Under the pieces are notes generated by a model. The model made no database searches. It worked only from the letters and a program-made list of their open reading frames with translations, and was not told where the DNA came from. A stretch of 34,852 bases of DNA. It comes from Methylotenera sp. (GTDB taxonomy: Bacteria; Pseudomonadota; Gammaproteobacteria; Burkholderiales; Methylophilaceae). Positions 1 through 9,234 of this stretch are shown here, piece after piece (position 1 is the stretch's first letter; each line of letters starts with the position of its first letter). The stretch lies in assembly GCA_021732405.1 (NCBI GenBank), contig JAKFVB010000040.1, positions 1 through 34,852 on the forward strand. The letters are read 5' to 3'. The translations under genes and the position numbers were made by a program.

Positions 1-1089
1 GCAGCTGGCGAACCAGATTTTGATACTCCGCAGCATATTAAAGATGCCGCAATTGCAGCCATTAATGCGGGTTACACAAAATACACACCTGTAAGTGGAA
101 TCCCCGCACTTAAAAAAGCCATTGTGAATAAATTTAAAAATGAAAATGGCTTTGATTATGCGGTGAATGAAGTAATTGTTGGCGTTGGCGGCAAACAAAC
201 TATTTTTAATTTATGTTTAGCAGTGCTGAATAAAGGCGATGAAGTGATTGTGCCCGCGCCCTATTGGGTGAGCTATGCCGATATCGCTATGGTGGCGGAA
301 GCCGTGCCGGTGATTATTGAATGCGGTATTGAACAAGGCTTTAAACTTTCACCAAAACAGCTTGAGGCGGCGATTACGCCTAAAACCAAATTAGTCATGT
401 TCAATTCGCCATCTAACCCAACAGGCGCGGTTTACAATTTAGATGAATTAAAAGCACTGGGTGAAGTTTTACTTAAGCATCCACATGTTTTGGTTGCTAC
501 AGACGACATGTATGAACATGTGAATCTAACAGGCGACAAGTTTTACAACATACTTAACGCTACACCAGCACTAAAAAACCGCTGCATTGTGCTAAATGGC
601 GTTTCTAAAGCGTATTCCATGACTGGCTGGCGTATTGGCTATGCGGCTGGCCCTGCTTATATTATTAAAGCGATGGAAATCTTACAATCACAATCTACCA
701 GCAACCCTACTTCTATCTCGCAATACGCGGCTGAGGCTGCATTAAGCGGTTCACAAGATTGCATTAAACCAATGGTTGCAGCATTCAAAGAACGCCACAA
801 ATACGTTGTGGACCGTTTTAATGCAATGCCAGGCTTAAGCTGCTTAATGGCAGGTGGTGCTTTTTATGCTTTCCCTGATGCGCGCGCAGCAATTGTTAAC
901 CTACACAAGGCAGGCAAAATCAATGCAGCAACTGATATGGCACTGGCGGAATATTTATTAGAAAGCTTTGACGTTGCTGTGGTCCCGGGTTCAGCCTTTG
1001 GCGCAGAGGGCTATTTCCGCATTTCATTTGCAACATCAATGGATAACCTGCGCAATGCTTTGGATAGGATTGAAAAAGCGCTTAATTAA
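1..1089 (+). CDS. PLP-dependent class I aminotransferase (aspartate aminotransferase-like), 5'-truncated
   Basis: The reading frame is open from base 1 to a TAA at 1087-1089, so the first 30 or so codons lie outside the window. The first visible residues include GEPDFDTP, the N-terminal substrate-loop motif of Ibeta aspartate/prephenate-type aminotransferases. Further in are the NPTGAVY cofactor-binding motif, the SKAYSMTGWR segment with the Schiff-base lysine, and a C-terminal RISFATS segment with the arginine expected to bind the substrate carboxylate. The family transfers amino groups between aspartate or related amino acids and 2-oxoglutarate in the cytoplasm. Exact substrate cannot be set from sequence (aspartate, aromatic amino acids or prephenate are all possible). 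The gene ends just before a strong hairpin terminator shared with the convergent gene to its right. Confidence 0.93.
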   Translation, partial: AAGEPDFDTPQHIKDAAIAAINAGYTKYTPVSGIPALKKAIVNKFKNENGFDYAVNEVIVGVGGKQTIFNLCLAVLNKGDEVIVPAPYWVSYADIAMVAEAVPVIIECGIEQGFKLSPKQLEAAITPKTKLVMFNSPSNPTGAVYNLDELKALGEVLLKHPHVLVATDDMYEHVNLTGDKFYNILNATPALKNRCIVLNGVSKAYSMTGWRIGYAAGPAYIIKAMEILQSQSTSNPTSISQYAAEAALSGSQDCIKPMVAAFKERHKYVVDRFNAMPGLSCLMAGGAFYAFPDARAAIVNLHKAGKINAATDMALAEYLLESFDVAVVPGSAFGAEGYFRISFATSMDNLRNALDRIEKALN

Positions 1090-1111
1090 AGCTTTAGCTA
1101 CCAGTTTAAAT

Positions 1112-1141
1112 AAAAAATGCCCTTTGCTAAGGGCATTTTTT
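1112..1141. terminator. Bidirectional intrinsic terminator between convergent genes
   Basis: TGCCCTT (1118-1124) pairs with AAGGGCA (1129-1135) around a four-base TGCT loop. Six A residues precede the stem and six T residues follow it, so it can work in both directions. It lies 22 bases after the aminotransferase stop and just beyond the stop of the minus-strand gene. Confidence 0.9.
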
Positions 1142-1148
1142 ATTCACG

Positions 1149-1619
1149 TCATTTCTTATCGTAGCCCTGAACAGTCACGCTGCCATTATTTTCTAGTATA
1201 GCTAGCTTGATGTCTTTAATCTCAAAATAACCAGATTGGCGCAAAGTAGAATCCAACTCTTGGCGTGTTAACTTTGCTTCATTCATCACCTCTTCATACA
1301 AATTGCCATCATGAATCAGTATTTGTGGCCTACCATCAATAATTGCTTCTAACTTTTTACTTTTAAATGTGATTAAACCAACCAGATAATTGACAGCAAC
1401 CAATGTGCTTGCTGAAATTAAACCACCAATCAATGAGTTATCGCCTGCATTCATAGAGTTCTGCACAGCATTGGACAAAATAAGCAATAATACTAAATCA
1501 AATGGCGAAAGCTGGCCAATTTGCCGCTTGCCTGTTAAACGCAGTAAGGCGATTAAAAACACGTAAACCACCAAGCCCCTTACAACCAGCTCCCACCAAG
1601 GCACAGAAATATCAAACAC
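1149..1619 (-). CDS. YetF/DUF421 family membrane protein
   Basis: This 156-residue protein has the DUF421 (YetF) layout. Two or three hydrophobic helices occupy residues 8-90, with the family motif RLTGKRQIGQLSPFDLV near residue 27 and ILSNAVQNSM near 47. A soluble alpha/beta domain follows, with GRPQILIHDGNLY near residue 96 and LTRQELDSTLRQSGYFEI near 116. The start codon is GTG at 1619, preceded by AGTAGG. The gene lies 22 bases behind the asmA-like gene and is probably co-transcribed with it. Bacillus YetF-type proteins have been linked to spore or envelope properties, but the biochemical function of the family is not established and none is assigned here. Confidence 0.88.
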   Translation of the reverse strand: MFDISVPWWELVVRGLVVYVFLIALLRLTGKRQIGQLSPFDLVLLLILSNAVQNSMNAGDNSLIGGLISASTLVAVNYLVGLITFKSKKLEAIIDGRPQILIHDGNLYEEVMNEAKLTRQELDSTLRQSGYFEIKDIKLAILENNGSVTVQGYDKK

Positions 1620-1641
1620 GTCGGCCTACTTTCTTTTTAAA

Positions 1642-2994
1642 TTACTTATCACCGCCAAATAGACCTTTAACAGAATCTAAGGCACCAGCCGCTTTAATGC
1701 CCAAGCTAGTACCAACGCCAGGGCCTAAAATCGCAGTGCCCGCCGCTGCGCCTGCCAAAGCCGCTTTAGATGGCAATACGACTGGCTTACTCACCTTACC
1801 AGAAACATCTAATGGAATCGCGACTAGACTAATGCTATTTTTCACCTCAACTGTTACTAAGCCATCTAGCGCTTTATTCGGCTTGATTTTTACTTGACCT
1901 TTTGCAACCAGCAAGCCAGAGCTTATATTCAGATCTTTCAGATGATATTGCTTGCCAGATACGTTTAATAAGCCAGAAAAAGCGTTAAACTGCGTTTGTC
2001 CACCATTTTGGCCTTGCTTGATTAACAAACTAGCGACTTTTGCTAAATCTAAGCCATGCAGAACGCCATCATTGATTTTAAATTTAAAACTAGCCTGTAA
2101 ACGTTTTAACAATTGCCCTGCCTGCTTAGCTGTGGCTGAAAAACTGCCATTGCCAAACAAATTTCCGCTCAAATATACCGCTTTACTCATCATGCTGCTC
2201 GGCTCTTTTACAGACAAATTATTCATGCTCAAACGACCATTAAGTTTCCAATTAGCGGCACTTTTATCCGTTGGCCAAGTTAACACTGCATCCCCTGCCA
2301 GCTTACCTTTATAAAGTGCCACATCAATTTTAGGTATCGTTAATTTATTCCCCTTAAGATGCATTTTAAGCAAAGCTTTATCAATGAATAACGGCAGCCC
2401 AATGGGTAGTATCCACTTGTCTGCGCTCACCATCACCAAATGTTCATCTCCATTTAGGGTTACATCCACCTTAAGCTTGCCGTCTACACTTTCTATCATG
2501 GCAGAATCCAGTTGATTTAATTTAGTTAATGCAATTTCAGCATTCAAAAGGGGTAAATCAATACCAGGCCAAATCAGCTGCATTTCAACCACATTTATAG
2601 TGCCCACACTCACTGCCGCTGCTTCTGCATCTTCTGATTTTTTAGTAGCCAGCGCACCAGTAATATTTAAAGCCGCTTTTTTAATCACTGGCCGAATCAC
2701 CTTCAAATCCACTTGTCTGGTTTCAGAAAACAATGCGCTTAATGCTGGCACAATAACCAGCTTTTCAATAACGACCTGTTGATTGTCTCCAACAATAATC
2801 CCGCTAGCAACCAACCTTGGGCTAGGTAAAAAACGCAAATGTCCATTCTCAATCGTTACTGGCACACCTAATTTTTTGCTGGCAATACGCTCAGCTTTCT
2901 GTAGATAAGTCTGCGTAGGCACTAAAAAAGGCAGGATAATCAGCATCAAAACGACACCCCCCAAAGCAAAAGCTATTTTTTTAGATTTTTTCAT
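1642..2994 (-). CDS. AsmA-family envelope protein
   Basis: The 450-residue product starts with a basic stretch and one membrane helix (about residues 8-26). The AsmA N-terminal signature follows: YLQKAERIASKKLGVPVTIE, then LRFLPSPRLVASGIIVGD. The body is the repetitive beta-rich pattern of this family, with LDGLVTVEVKNSISLVAIPLDVSGKVSKP near the end and a Gly/Ala-rich tail (AGTAILGPGVGTSLG). AsmA-like proteins are inner-membrane-anchored periplasmic proteins thought to help lipid transport to the outer membrane. The longer frame would begin with TTG at 2997, but the adjacent ATG at 2994 is preferred because AGGT then sits at normal spacing. It is the first gene of a pair with the YetF-like gene. 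Confidence 0.85.
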   Translation of the reverse strand: MKKSKKIAFALGGVVLMLIILPFLVPTQTYLQKAERIASKKLGVPVTIENGHLRFLPSPRLVASGIIVGDNQQVVIEKLVIVPALSALFSETRQVDLKVIRPVIKKAALNITGALATKKSEDAEAAAVSVGTINVVEMQLIWPGIDLPLLNAEIALTKLNQLDSAMIESVDGKLKVDVTLNGDEHLVMVSADKWILPIGLPLFIDKALLKMHLKGNKLTIPKIDVALYKGKLAGDAVLTWPTDKSAANWKLNGRLSMNNLSVKEPSSMMSKAVYLSGNLFGNGSFSATAKQAGQLLKRLQASFKFKINDGVLHGLDLAKVASLLIKQGQNGGQTQFNAFSGLLNVSGKQYHLKDLNISSGLLVAKGQVKIKPNKALDGLVTVEVKNSISLVAIPLDVSGKVSKPVVLPSKAALAGAAAGTAILGPGVGTSLGIKAAGALDSVKGLFGGDK

Positions 2995-3025
2995 CAAATT
3001 ACCTATAAATTATTGAGTGTAACGA

Positions 3026-3054
3026 TTGACCAAAAAAGACTTAGCCAGTATTAT
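3026..3054 (+). promoter_or_regulatory. Sigma-70-like promoter of tRNA-Asn
   Basis: The -35 box TTGACC (3026-3031) and -10 box TATTAT (3049-3054) are 17 bases apart. The predicted transcription start, near 3061, is about 18 bases before the tRNA, as expected for a stable-RNA promoter. Confidence 0.75.
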
Positions 3055-3078
3055 CACGGCTTCGTAAGTGTAACCGAT

Positions 3079-3154
3079 TCCTCAATAGCTCAGTTGGTAG
3101 AGCAACGGACTGTTAATCCGTGTGTCCCTGGTTCGAGCCCAGGTTGAGGAGCCA
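3079..3154 (+). tRNA. tRNA-Asn (anticodon GTT)
   Basis: The 76-base sequence folds as a complete cloverleaf. The acceptor stem TCCTCAA (3079-3085) pairs with TTGAGGA (3144-3150), followed by discriminator G and an encoded CCA (3152-3154). The anticodon stem ACGGA/TCCGT encloses the loop CTGTTAA with GTT at 3112-3114. The D-loop AGTTGGTA and the T-loop GTTCGAGC are standard. A promoter lies just upstream and a terminator directly downstream, so it is probably a single-gene unit. Confidence 0.97.
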
Positions 3155-3160
3155 ATAAAT

Positions 3161-3193
3161 AAAAAAGCTAGCGTTTAGGCGCTAGCTTTTTTT
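3161..3193 (+). terminator. Intrinsic terminator of tRNA-Asn
   Basis: GCTAGCG (3167-3173) pairs with CGCTAGC (3180-3186) around a six-base loop. Six A residues precede the stem and seven T residues follow it. It begins seven bases after the tRNA CCA end. Confidence 0.92.
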
Positions 3194-3390
3194 ATTTGTA
3201 CTAGTGGCTGAAACGTTACAAGACTCACCAAGCTGTTACCATCCCTACATAGTTGTGTGTTCTGTTATTTGTTTAAATATTTCAACCTTAAATTCGGCGG
3301 TAATTTATAACTTTAATTACAATTTCACCGCTTTATTATATGTTTAGTATAACGGGTGATTACCAGCATTCTGTTACACAAAAAATGTAT

Positions 3391-3416
3391 AAAAAAATGG
3401 CCCAATTAAGGGCCAT
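3391..3416 (-). terminator. Intrinsic terminator of the cold-shock gene
   Basis: ATGGCCC (3397-3403) pairs with GGGCCAT (3410-3416) around the loop AATTAA. Read on the minus strand the hairpin is followed by seven T residues (3397 down to 3391). It lies about 40 bases after the stop of the cold-shock gene. The stretch 3194-3390 shows no other convincing feature. Confidence 0.88.
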
Positions 3417-3457
3417 TTTAACAGTTACAATTTTGTAATGCTTACTTAAGTTTTAAC

Positions 3458-3661
3458 TTAAGCCTTTTGGATGTTAGAGGCTTGTTTGCCTTTTGGTCCA
3501 TCAGTTACATCAAAACTAACGCGATCGTTTTCTTTTAAGCTTTTGTAGCCGCTATCAACGATAGCTGAGAAATGTGCGAATAAATCGTCACCGCCTGCGT
3601 CTGGAGTAATAAAGCCGAAGCCTTTTGAGTCATTAAACCATTTTACAATACCTGTTGCCAT
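3458..3661 (-). CDS. CspA-family cold-shock protein
   Basis: This 67-residue single OB-fold protein has the family's RNA-binding motifs: [12 protein letters not shown] (RNP1 type, residues 6-17) and DLFAHFSAI (RNP2 type, residues 26-34). Length and the final NIQKA match CspA/CspE proteins. Such proteins are cytoplasmic RNA chaperones that melt mRNA structure and can act as transcription antiterminators. The leader is long (about 100 bases from the predicted promoter), which is typical of genes controlled by mRNA structure at low temperature, although members of this family are not all cold-induced. It is divergent from the IF-1 gene. Confidence 0.95.
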   Translation of the reverse strand: MATGIVKWFNDSKGFGFITPDAGGDDLFAHFSAIVDSGYKSLKENDRVSFDVTDGPKGKQASNIQKA

Positions 3662-3770
3662 AATCTTACTTTCATACTTTAAAAAAGGGAGGCACCCTAA
3701 AAGTTTGGGTTTTTAAAATATTACTAGTTTCGAAAACTCAACAATTTAAAAATTCAAACGCCTAGAATGC

Positions 3771-3799
3771 TTTTTACGTACAAGTGCACGGCGTGTCAA
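3771..3799 (-). promoter_or_regulatory. Promoter of the cold-shock gene, with long 5' leader
   Basis: On the minus strand, a perfect -35 TTGACA (3799-3794) is followed after 17 bases by TAAAAA (3776-3771), a four-of-six match to the -10 consensus. Transcription would begin near 3764, giving a leader of about 100 bases. An ACCC/GGGT hairpin can form in the leader near 3695-3712. The 385-base gap between csp and infA (3662-4046) holds this promoter, the leader and the infA promoter, and I see no gene in it. Confidence 0.6.
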
Positions 3800-3870
3800 G
3801 CACTATTTCAAACTTTTTTGCATTTATGCCTAAGTTTAGGGTATCAAGGTTGCACATTTGGTCAATTTGA

Positions 3871-3899
3871 TTGCTTATTTTCAGCGGCAAGACTATACT
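3871..3899 (+). promoter_or_regulatory. Sigma-70-like promoter of infA
   Basis: The -35 box TTGCTT (3871-3876) and -10 box TATACT (3894-3899) are 17 bases apart. The predicted start near 3906 gives infA a leader of about 140 bases. Confidence 0.65.
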
Positions 3900-4046
3900 G
3901 CGCGTGCGTTAAATGTAGCGGTAACGCATGATTTTTCGCTGTTCTATGCTGCAATTCCCAAAGTTTGCAAGGTCATTTAATGCTTCATATGGGTCTTAAT
4001 TGTATGAATCTTAAATGTCGGTCGCAAATTATATTGGAGTAACTGT

Positions 4047-4307
4047 TTGGCTAAAGAAGAATTAATTGAAATGAATGGTGTGGTAGATGAGATTCTACCT
4101 GACTCACGTTATCGTGTAACGCTAGAGAATGGCCATAAATTAATTGCTTACACTGGCGGCAAAATGCGCAAAAACCATATTCGTATTTTAGCGGGTGATA
4201 AAGTGGTGTTGGAGCTTTCACCTTATGATATTAATAATGGTCGTATTACTTTTAGGCATATTGAATCCAAGCAGGCTTACAGCCCGCCTAAAAGACGCAC
4301 TTACTAA
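4047..4307 (+). CDS. infA: Translation initiation factor IF-1, extended betaproteobacterial paralogue
   Basis: The 86-residue product carries the IF-1 OB-fold signature. It begins [24 protein letters not shown] and continues with [17 protein letters not shown] and GRITFRH. IF-1 binds the ribosomal A site during initiation. The protein is longer than the usual 72 residues, with a Pro/Lys/Arg-rich tail (SPPKRRTY). In betaproteobacteria such extended forms occur as a second IF-1 beside the ribosomal-protein-linked one, so infA2 is the likely identity. The start codon is TTG at 4047, with GGAG seven bases upstream. The family N-terminus begins exactly there, so the unusual start is well supported. 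It is divergent from the cold-shock gene and followed by its own terminator. Confidence 0.92.
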   Translation: MAKEELIEMNGVVDEILPDSRYRVTLENGHKLIAYTGGKMRKNHIRILAGDKVVLELSPYDINNGRITFRHIESKQAYSPPKRRTY

Positions 4308-4331
4308 TTTGTGCACTGCCGTTTTAAATCT

Positions 4332-4356
4332 AAAAAGCCAGTTATCTGGCTTTTTT
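4332..4356 (+). terminator. Intrinsic terminator of infA
   Basis: GCCAG (4337-4341) pairs with CTGGC (4346-4350) around the loop TTAT. Five A residues precede the stem and six T residues follow it. Confidence 0.88.
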
Positions 4357-4431
4357 ACTGTGTGCTGGGTTTACAGCATCTCAGGCGCGTTTTGCTAAAT
4401 ATTGATCACAACCTTTAACTGACTTGATAAT

Positions 4432-5925
4432 ATGAAGAATGTAGAAACCGATGTTCTGTTAGTTGGTGGCGGCATTATGAGCGCTACCTTGGGCACTTTA
4501 TTACAACAGTTAGATCCAACGCTGACTATCACCATGGTAGAGCAGCTAAACGACGTGGCATTAGAAAGCTCTGACGCCTTAAATAATGCGGGTACAGGCC
4601 ATGCAGGGTATTGCGAGCTAAACTACACTCCACAAGCTACAGATGGCGCGATTGCCATTAAACGTGCGCTTGAGATTAATGCCGCTTTTGAAGTATCTTT
4701 ACAGTTTTGGTCGCATTTGGTTGAAACTGGTGCACTGCCCTCACCTACACAATTTATCAACAAAACGCCGCATTTAAGTTTCGTGACTGGCAATGAAAAT
4801 ATCGATTTTTTAAAACGCCGTCATACCTTGCTTAAGCAGCATCATTTATTTGCTGATATGCAATATAGCGAAGACTCAGAGCAGCTAAAAGCATGGATGC
4901 CATTGATGATGGCAGATAGAAATCCAACAGAAAAGTTGGCAGCAACTTATGTGGCACATGGCGCTGATATTGATTTTGGCGCTTTAACCCGCCATATGGT
5001 GAGCAAGTTAAAAACTTCGTCCAACTTTACACTACTGAACAATACGCGCGTTAAAAAACTAAAAAAAATTGGTGTCAATTCAGCTAAAAGTAGCTGGCAC
5101 GTGGCTTTGCATAACAAATTGACAAAACACAGCAAAACCATCAATGCAAAATTTGTATTTTTGGGTGCTGGTGGTGGCGCTTTACCTTTATTACAAAAAG
5201 CGAATATCCCCGAAAGCGTTGGTTATGGCGGCTTTCCTGTCAGTGGGCAGTGGCTGATATGCAATAATCCAGACGTGATTAAACAGCACCAAGTAAAAGT
5301 ATATGGAAAAGCCGCTGTAGGCGCGCCGCCCATGTCTGTGCCACACTTAGACACACGCACGATTAACGGCAAACTTGCCTTATTATTTGGCCCATTTGCC
5401 GGTTTTACCACCAAATTTCTTAAGCAAGGTTCACGCTTGGATTTAGCCAAATCGGTTAAACCCAACAATCTAAAAGCCATGCTGGGCGTAGGTAAGCACA
5501 ATATGGATCTAACCAAATACTTGGTTGGCGAGGTGTTTCAGACCCATGAACAACGCATGAATGCCTTGCGCGAATTTTTGCCACATGCCAAATCTGCAGA
5601 CTGGCAATTAGCCAATGCTGGTCAGCGCGTTCAGATTATTAAAAAATGCGATGAAAAAATGGGTAAGTTAGAATTTGGCACTGAAATCGTTGCTGCTCAA
5701 GATGGTTCTTTGGCAGCTTTATTAGGTGCTTCACCTGGTGCATCTGTTAGCGTACAGGCCATGATTGATGTGCTTGAGCGCTGTTTTTCAAATCAATTAA
5801 AAACCAGCGTTTGGCAACAAAAAATGAAGCAACTTGTGCCAAGCTATGGTGAATCGTTAATTGATGACGCGGCATTGCTAAAACATGTACGGAAACGCAC
5901 TTTAAATACACTCAAGTTAAATTAG
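4432..5925 (+). CDS. mqo: Malate:quinone oxidoreductase (Mqo)
   Basis: The 497-residue protein starts with the FAD-binding motif LLVGGGIMSATLGTLL (residues 9-24) and then ESSDALNNAGTGHAGYCELNYTP, a strong Mqo signature. Further family segments are HGADIDFGALTRHM, GAGGGALPLLQ, GGFPVSGQWL and the C-terminal LGASPGASVSVQAM. Length fits the family (about 490-550). Mqo is a peripheral inner-membrane flavoenzyme that oxidises malate to oxaloacetate and passes electrons to quinone. No clear ribosome-binding site precedes the ATG at 4432. The start is nevertheless fixed by the FAD motif only nine residues in. The gene is monocistronic and convergent with rlmB. Confidence 0.95.
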   Translation: MKNVETDVLLVGGGIMSATLGTLLQQLDPTLTITMVEQLNDVALESSDALNNAGTGHAGYCELNYTPQATDGAIAIKRALEINAAFEVSLQFWSHLVETGALPSPTQFINKTPHLSFVTGNENIDFLKRRHTLLKQHHLFADMQYSEDSEQLKAWMPLMMADRNPTEKLAATYVAHGADIDFGALTRHMVSKLKTSSNFTLLNNTRVKKLKKIGVNSAKSSWHVALHNKLTKHSKTINAKFVFLGAGGGALPLLQKANIPESVGYGGFPVSGQWLICNNPDVIKQHQVKVYGKAAVGAPPMSVPHLDTRTINGKLALLFGPFAGFTTKFLKQGSRLDLAKSVKPNNLKAMLGVGKHNMDLTKYLVGEVFQTHEQRMNALREFLPHAKSADWQLANAGQRVQIIKKCDEKMGKLEFGTEIVAAQDGSLAALLGASPGASVSVQAMIDVLERCFSNQLKTSVWQQKMKQLVPSYGESLIDDAALLKHVRKRTLNTLKLN

Positions 5926-5939
5926 GCGTATTTAAAGTG
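5898..5939. repeat. 12-bp inverted repeat over the mqo stop codon
   Basis: CACTTTAAATAC (5898-5909) and GTATTTAAAGTG (5928-5939) are perfect inverted copies with an 18-base loop that contains the mqo stop. A second, smaller pair follows (TTAAGT 5940-5945, ACTTAA 5961-5966). No T-tract follows, so the repeat may be an mRNA 3'-end stabiliser or weak terminator between convergent genes. Confidence 0.5.
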
Positions 5940-5962
5940 TTAAGTTAACCGAATATATTGAC

Positions 5963-6736
5963 TTAATTATGCTTTAAACCGCGCTGGCGACGTACTTCGT
6001 ATAAGCAAATTCCGCTAGCTACACTGACATTCAAGCTTTCTACGCTGCCAAACATCGGTATAGTCACTAATGCATCGCAAGTTTCAGCCGTTAAGCGGCG
6101 TATGCCATCACCCTCTGCGCCTAAAACCAAGGCTATCGGGCCATCTAATTTGGTATCCAACAAGCTCGTTGGCGCTGCCATGCCTTTAGGGGCTTCCATT
6201 GCAGTGCCTACAATAAACACACCCGCATCTTTTAACTCACGCAAGGTACGCGCTAAATTAGTTACCGCAATAAAAGGCACCGTTTCCGCAGCTCCACATG
6301 CAACCTTGCGTACGGTCGCATTTAAGCCAACGGCACGGTCTTTAGGGGCAATCACAGCGTGTACACCCATTGCATCAGCTACGCGCAAGCAAGCGCCCAA
6401 GTTATGTGGGTCTTCAACGCCATCCAGCACCAAAAAGAATGGTGCTTCAGTCAAATCCGATTCTAAAATATCGTGAATATCTTTGTAAGGAATAGGCGTA
6501 TCAACCACGCGCGCAATCACGCCCTGATGGCGGCCATTCATGCCTGCCAAGCCATCTAAACGGCTGCGTTCAACTTGCATGGTACGCACATTGGATGCTT
6601 CAGCCATATTGAGCAAATCTTTCATGCGCGCATCGATGCGGTCGCGATCAATCAAAATTTCTTCAATGCTGGTTGCATGCTGGCGCATACGGCTTAAAAC
6701 GGCGTGAAAGCCAAATAAAATACGACTATCGCTCAT
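5963..6736 (-). CDS. rlmB: 23S rRNA (guanosine-2251-2'-O)-methyltransferase RlmB
   Basis: The 257-residue SpoU/TrmH-family enzyme has an N-terminal substrate-binding domain (residues 5-85, [14 protein letters not shown]). The trefoil-knot methyltransferase domain follows with the three SPOUT motifs: [20 protein letters not shown] (about 109-128), [15 protein letters not shown] (about 200-214) and [23 protein letters not shown] (about 229-251). RlmB methylates the ribose of G2251 in the peptidyl-transferase P loop of 23S rRNA, using S-adenosylmethionine. It lies 17 bases after rnr on the same strand, a common rnr-rlmB operon in proteobacteria. Confidence 0.95.
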   Translation of the reverse strand: MSDSRILFGFHAVLSRMRQHATSIEEILIDRDRIDARMKDLLNMAEASNVRTMQVERSRLDGLAGMNGRHQGVIARVVDTPIPYKDIHDILESDLTEAPFFLVLDGVEDPHNLGACLRVADAMGVHAVIAPKDRAVGLNATVRKVACGAAETVPFIAVTNLARTLRELKDAGVFIVGTAMEAPKGMAAPTSLLDTKLDGPIALVLGAEGDGIRRLTAETCDALVTIPMFGSVESLNVSVASGICLYEVRRQRGLKHN

Positions 6737-6753
6737 ATTGCTTTTCTCATTCT

Positions 6754-9213
6754 TTATCTTTTGCCTTTATTTTTTGTATTTCTACTTTTTGAAGCGGGCT
6801 TTGAACTTGGCTTTGAGGAAGGTTTTCCGCCTGACCTAGCTGGTGTTTTGCTGACTTTTTTAGCGCCAGAGCGGTCTTTCTTGGCTTTTTCCAAAGCACG
6901 CGTGCTCATCATTTTAAAATCAGCAGATGCCTTATCTTTATTGATGCTTAGAGGCTTATTGCCGCCTTTACCCTGCCCCGTATCATCGCCTAAATTTTGA
7001 TTACTGGTTTTACCCGCACCCGTCACTAAAGTAAAATCGATTTTGCTGGTTTCTAAATCAACGCGCGCTACTTTTACCGTTAGTCTGTCACCCAATCGAT
7101 ATCTGGCGCCTGTGCGCTCGCCTAGCATTTCGTGGCGCGCTTTATCATAATTAAAGTAATCGTTACCCAACTCAGTCACATGCACCAAGCCTTCTACATA
7201 CACACCATCTAAAGCCACAAACAGGCCAAAACTGGTGACGCCAGCCACAGTGCCTTCATAGACCTCACCGATTTTATCTTGCATGTAATAGCATTTAAGC
7301 CAGTTGGTCACATCGCGTGTGGCATCATCGGCGCGGCGCTCTGTCATTGAGCAATGCACACCTAGCGCATTCCAATCTTGAGCTTTGTATTTTTCGTTTT
7401 TCAAAACCGCTTTAATTGCACGATGAATCAGCAAATCGGGGTAACGACGTATTGGCGACGTAAAGTGTGCATACGCTTCATAGGCCAAGCCAAAGTGACC
7501 GACATTATCTGGGCTATACACCGCTTGCTGCATAGATCTTAACAATACTGTTTGCAATAATTGTGCATCTGGGCGCTGCTTGATAAGATTCATTAGCTTG
7601 CCGTAATCTTTGGCGTGTGGCTTGTCACCACCAGTAACACCAAAACCGACTTCAGCCATAAAGGTGCGCAAAGCTTCCAGTTTTTCTGGCGTTGGGCCTT
7701 CATGGATACGATAAAGTGCAGCGTGTTCATTTTTGTGCAAGAAATCCGCCGCACATACATTGGCGGCCAGCATACATTCTTCAATCAGCTTGTGTGCATC
7801 ATTGCGACCCGTCGGCACAATGCGATCGATTTTGCCATTATCGTCAAAAATCATCATGGTTTCGGTCGATTCAAACTCGATTGCACCACGTTTTTCGCGC
7901 TGCGCCAACATCAACTTAAATAAGCTATACAGGTTTTGCGCATGCGGCATGATGTGGCTATATTCTTTAGCTGTATCGCCTTCTATATTTTGCAGCATAT
8001 CAGCCACTTTGGTGTATGTCATGCGCGCTTTTGAGCGCATCACAGACGGGTAGAACTGGTATTTCTGCACGATGCCCGCGGCATCCACCTGCATGTCGCA
8101 CACCATACATAAGCGCTCAACATCTGGATTAAGCGAACATAAACCGTTTGATAGTGCTTCTGGCAGCATAGGAATCACGCGGCGCGGGAAATAAACCGAA
8201 TTGCCGCGCTCAAAGGCTTCTTTATCCAAAGCATCGTCAGGCTTAACATAAAAGCTCACATCCGCAATCGCCACGACCAAGCGCCAACCCAAGCCTTGCG
8301 GTTCAGCATACACAGCATCATCAAAATCGCGCGCAGTTTCACCGTCAATGGTAATTAAAGGCATTTCACGCAAATCAATGCGACCTTTGTAATCGGCCGC
8401 TTGAACTAATTTGGGAATGCGCTCTGCCTGATTGATAGCTGCTGGCGAAAATTCATGCGGTAGCTTGTGTTTACGTAAAGCGATTTCGATTTCCATACCG
8501 CTATCGGCATAGTTACCTAAAATCTGCACTACTTTGCCCATTGGATGCGCATGCGAGCTTGGTTGCTCAGTCAATTCCACCATCACCACTTGGCCTGGTT
8601 TCGCACCCATATCCAAGTGATAAGGAATCAAAATATCCTGGTTGATACGTTTATCTTCAGCGGCAACAATCGTCACACCAGTACCACGTACAATGCGTCC
8701 TACCAGCGTTTTGGTGCTGCGTTCTAATACCTCAACAATTTTACCTTCTGGCCGACCTTTTCTGTCCAAGCCCGCCATGCGCGCCATGGCACGGTCACCA
8801 TGCATGACTTGCGCCATTTCGCGCGGGCCTAAAAACAAATCTTCTGAATGCTTGGTTTTATCATCTGGCACTAAAAAACCGAAGCCGTCTGGGTGGCCTT
8901 GCACTGTACCCGCGATTAAATGAATTTTTTCTGCCAAGCACAGCGCACCTTTACGGTTGCGCATAATTTGGCCTTCTCGTTCCATTGCGTTGAGGCGTCT
9001 ATTAAAATTATCGCGCTCATCATCACCAATATCCAGCAAAGTATAAATTTGCTCATTACTGAGCGGTATGCCTTGATCAGACAGAATTTGCAATATCAAC
9101 TCACGGCTGGGCAATGGTGTTTCATATTGCGCCGCCTCACGTTTGGCGTGCGGATCACTACCGCGTTGATTGGCGTTACTTTTATCAGTCGTATCGCTTT
9201 TTTTAATTGACAA
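6754..9213 (-). CDS. rnr: Ribonuclease R
   Basis: The 819-residue 3'-to-5' exoribonuclease has an N-terminal winged-helix region (about 33-95), two cold-shock-like OB domains (about 95-250) and the RNB catalytic domain. The RNB domain opens with [15 protein letters not shown] and has acidic metal ligands near D290, D296, D298 and D299. [28 protein letters not shown] follows. An S1 domain (about 645-725, [17 protein letters not shown]) and a Lys/Ser/Pro-rich basic tail (about 740-819) complete it. RNase R degrades structured RNA, tmRNA-tagged mRNAs and rRNA in quality control. The start is TTG at 9213, supported by AGGAAG eight bases upstream and no nearby ATG. It is the first gene of the rnr-rlmB operon. 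Confidence 0.95.
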   Translation of the reverse strand: MSIKKSDTTDKSNANQRGSDPHAKREAAQYETPLPSRELILQILSDQGIPLSNEQIYTLLDIGDDERDNFNRRLNAMEREGQIMRNRKGALCLAEKIHLIAGTVQGHPDGFGFLVPDDKTKHSEDLFLGPREMAQVMHGDRAMARMAGLDRKGRPEGKIVEVLERSTKTLVGRIVRGTGVTIVAAEDKRINQDILIPYHLDMGAKPGQVVMVELTEQPSSHAHPMGKVVQILGNYADSGMEIEIALRKHKLPHEFSPAAINQAERIPKLVQAADYKGRIDLREMPLITIDGETARDFDDAVYAEPQGLGWRLVVAIADVSFYVKPDDALDKEAFERGNSVYFPRRVIPMLPEALSNGLCSLNPDVERLCMVCDMQVDAAGIVQKYQFYPSVMRSKARMTYTKVADMLQNIEGDTAKEYSHIMPHAQNLYSLFKLMLAQREKRGAIEFESTETMMIFDDNGKIDRIVPTGRNDAHKLIEECMLAANVCAADFLHKNEHAALYRIHEGPTPEKLEALRTFMAEVGFGVTGGDKPHAKDYGKLMNLIKQRPDAQLLQTVLLRSMQQAVYSPDNVGHFGLAYEAYAHFTSPIRRYPDLLIHRAIKAVLKNEKYKAQDWNALGVHCSMTERRADDATRDVTNWLKCYYMQDKIGEVYEGTVAGVTSFGLFVALDGVYVEGLVHVTELGNDYFNYDKARHEMLGERTGARYRLGDRLTVKVARVDLETSKIDFTLVTGAGKTSNQNLGDDTGQGKGGNKPLSINKDKASADFKMMSTRALEKAKKDRSGAKKVSKTPARSGGKPSSKPSSKPASKSRNTKNKGKR

Positions 9214-9234
9214 GTTATTGGCTTCCTATAAAAT
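9207..9234 (+). promoter_or_regulatory. Promoter of tRNA-Leu, overlapping the rnr start
   Basis: A perfect -35 TTGACA (9207-9212) is followed after 16 bases by TAAAAT (9229-9234). Transcription would begin near 9241, about 24 bases before the tRNA. The -35 box covers the first codons of the divergent rnr gene, and the -10 region overlies the rnr ribosome-binding site. Confidence 0.65.

Noticed and set aside
1952-2314. Plus-strand open frame inside the asmA-like gene, and similar frames inside rnr, rlmB, prsT and epsF
   Set aside because: All lie opposite clearly recognised genes, have no family motifs and no ribosome-binding sites. They are shadows of the real frames.
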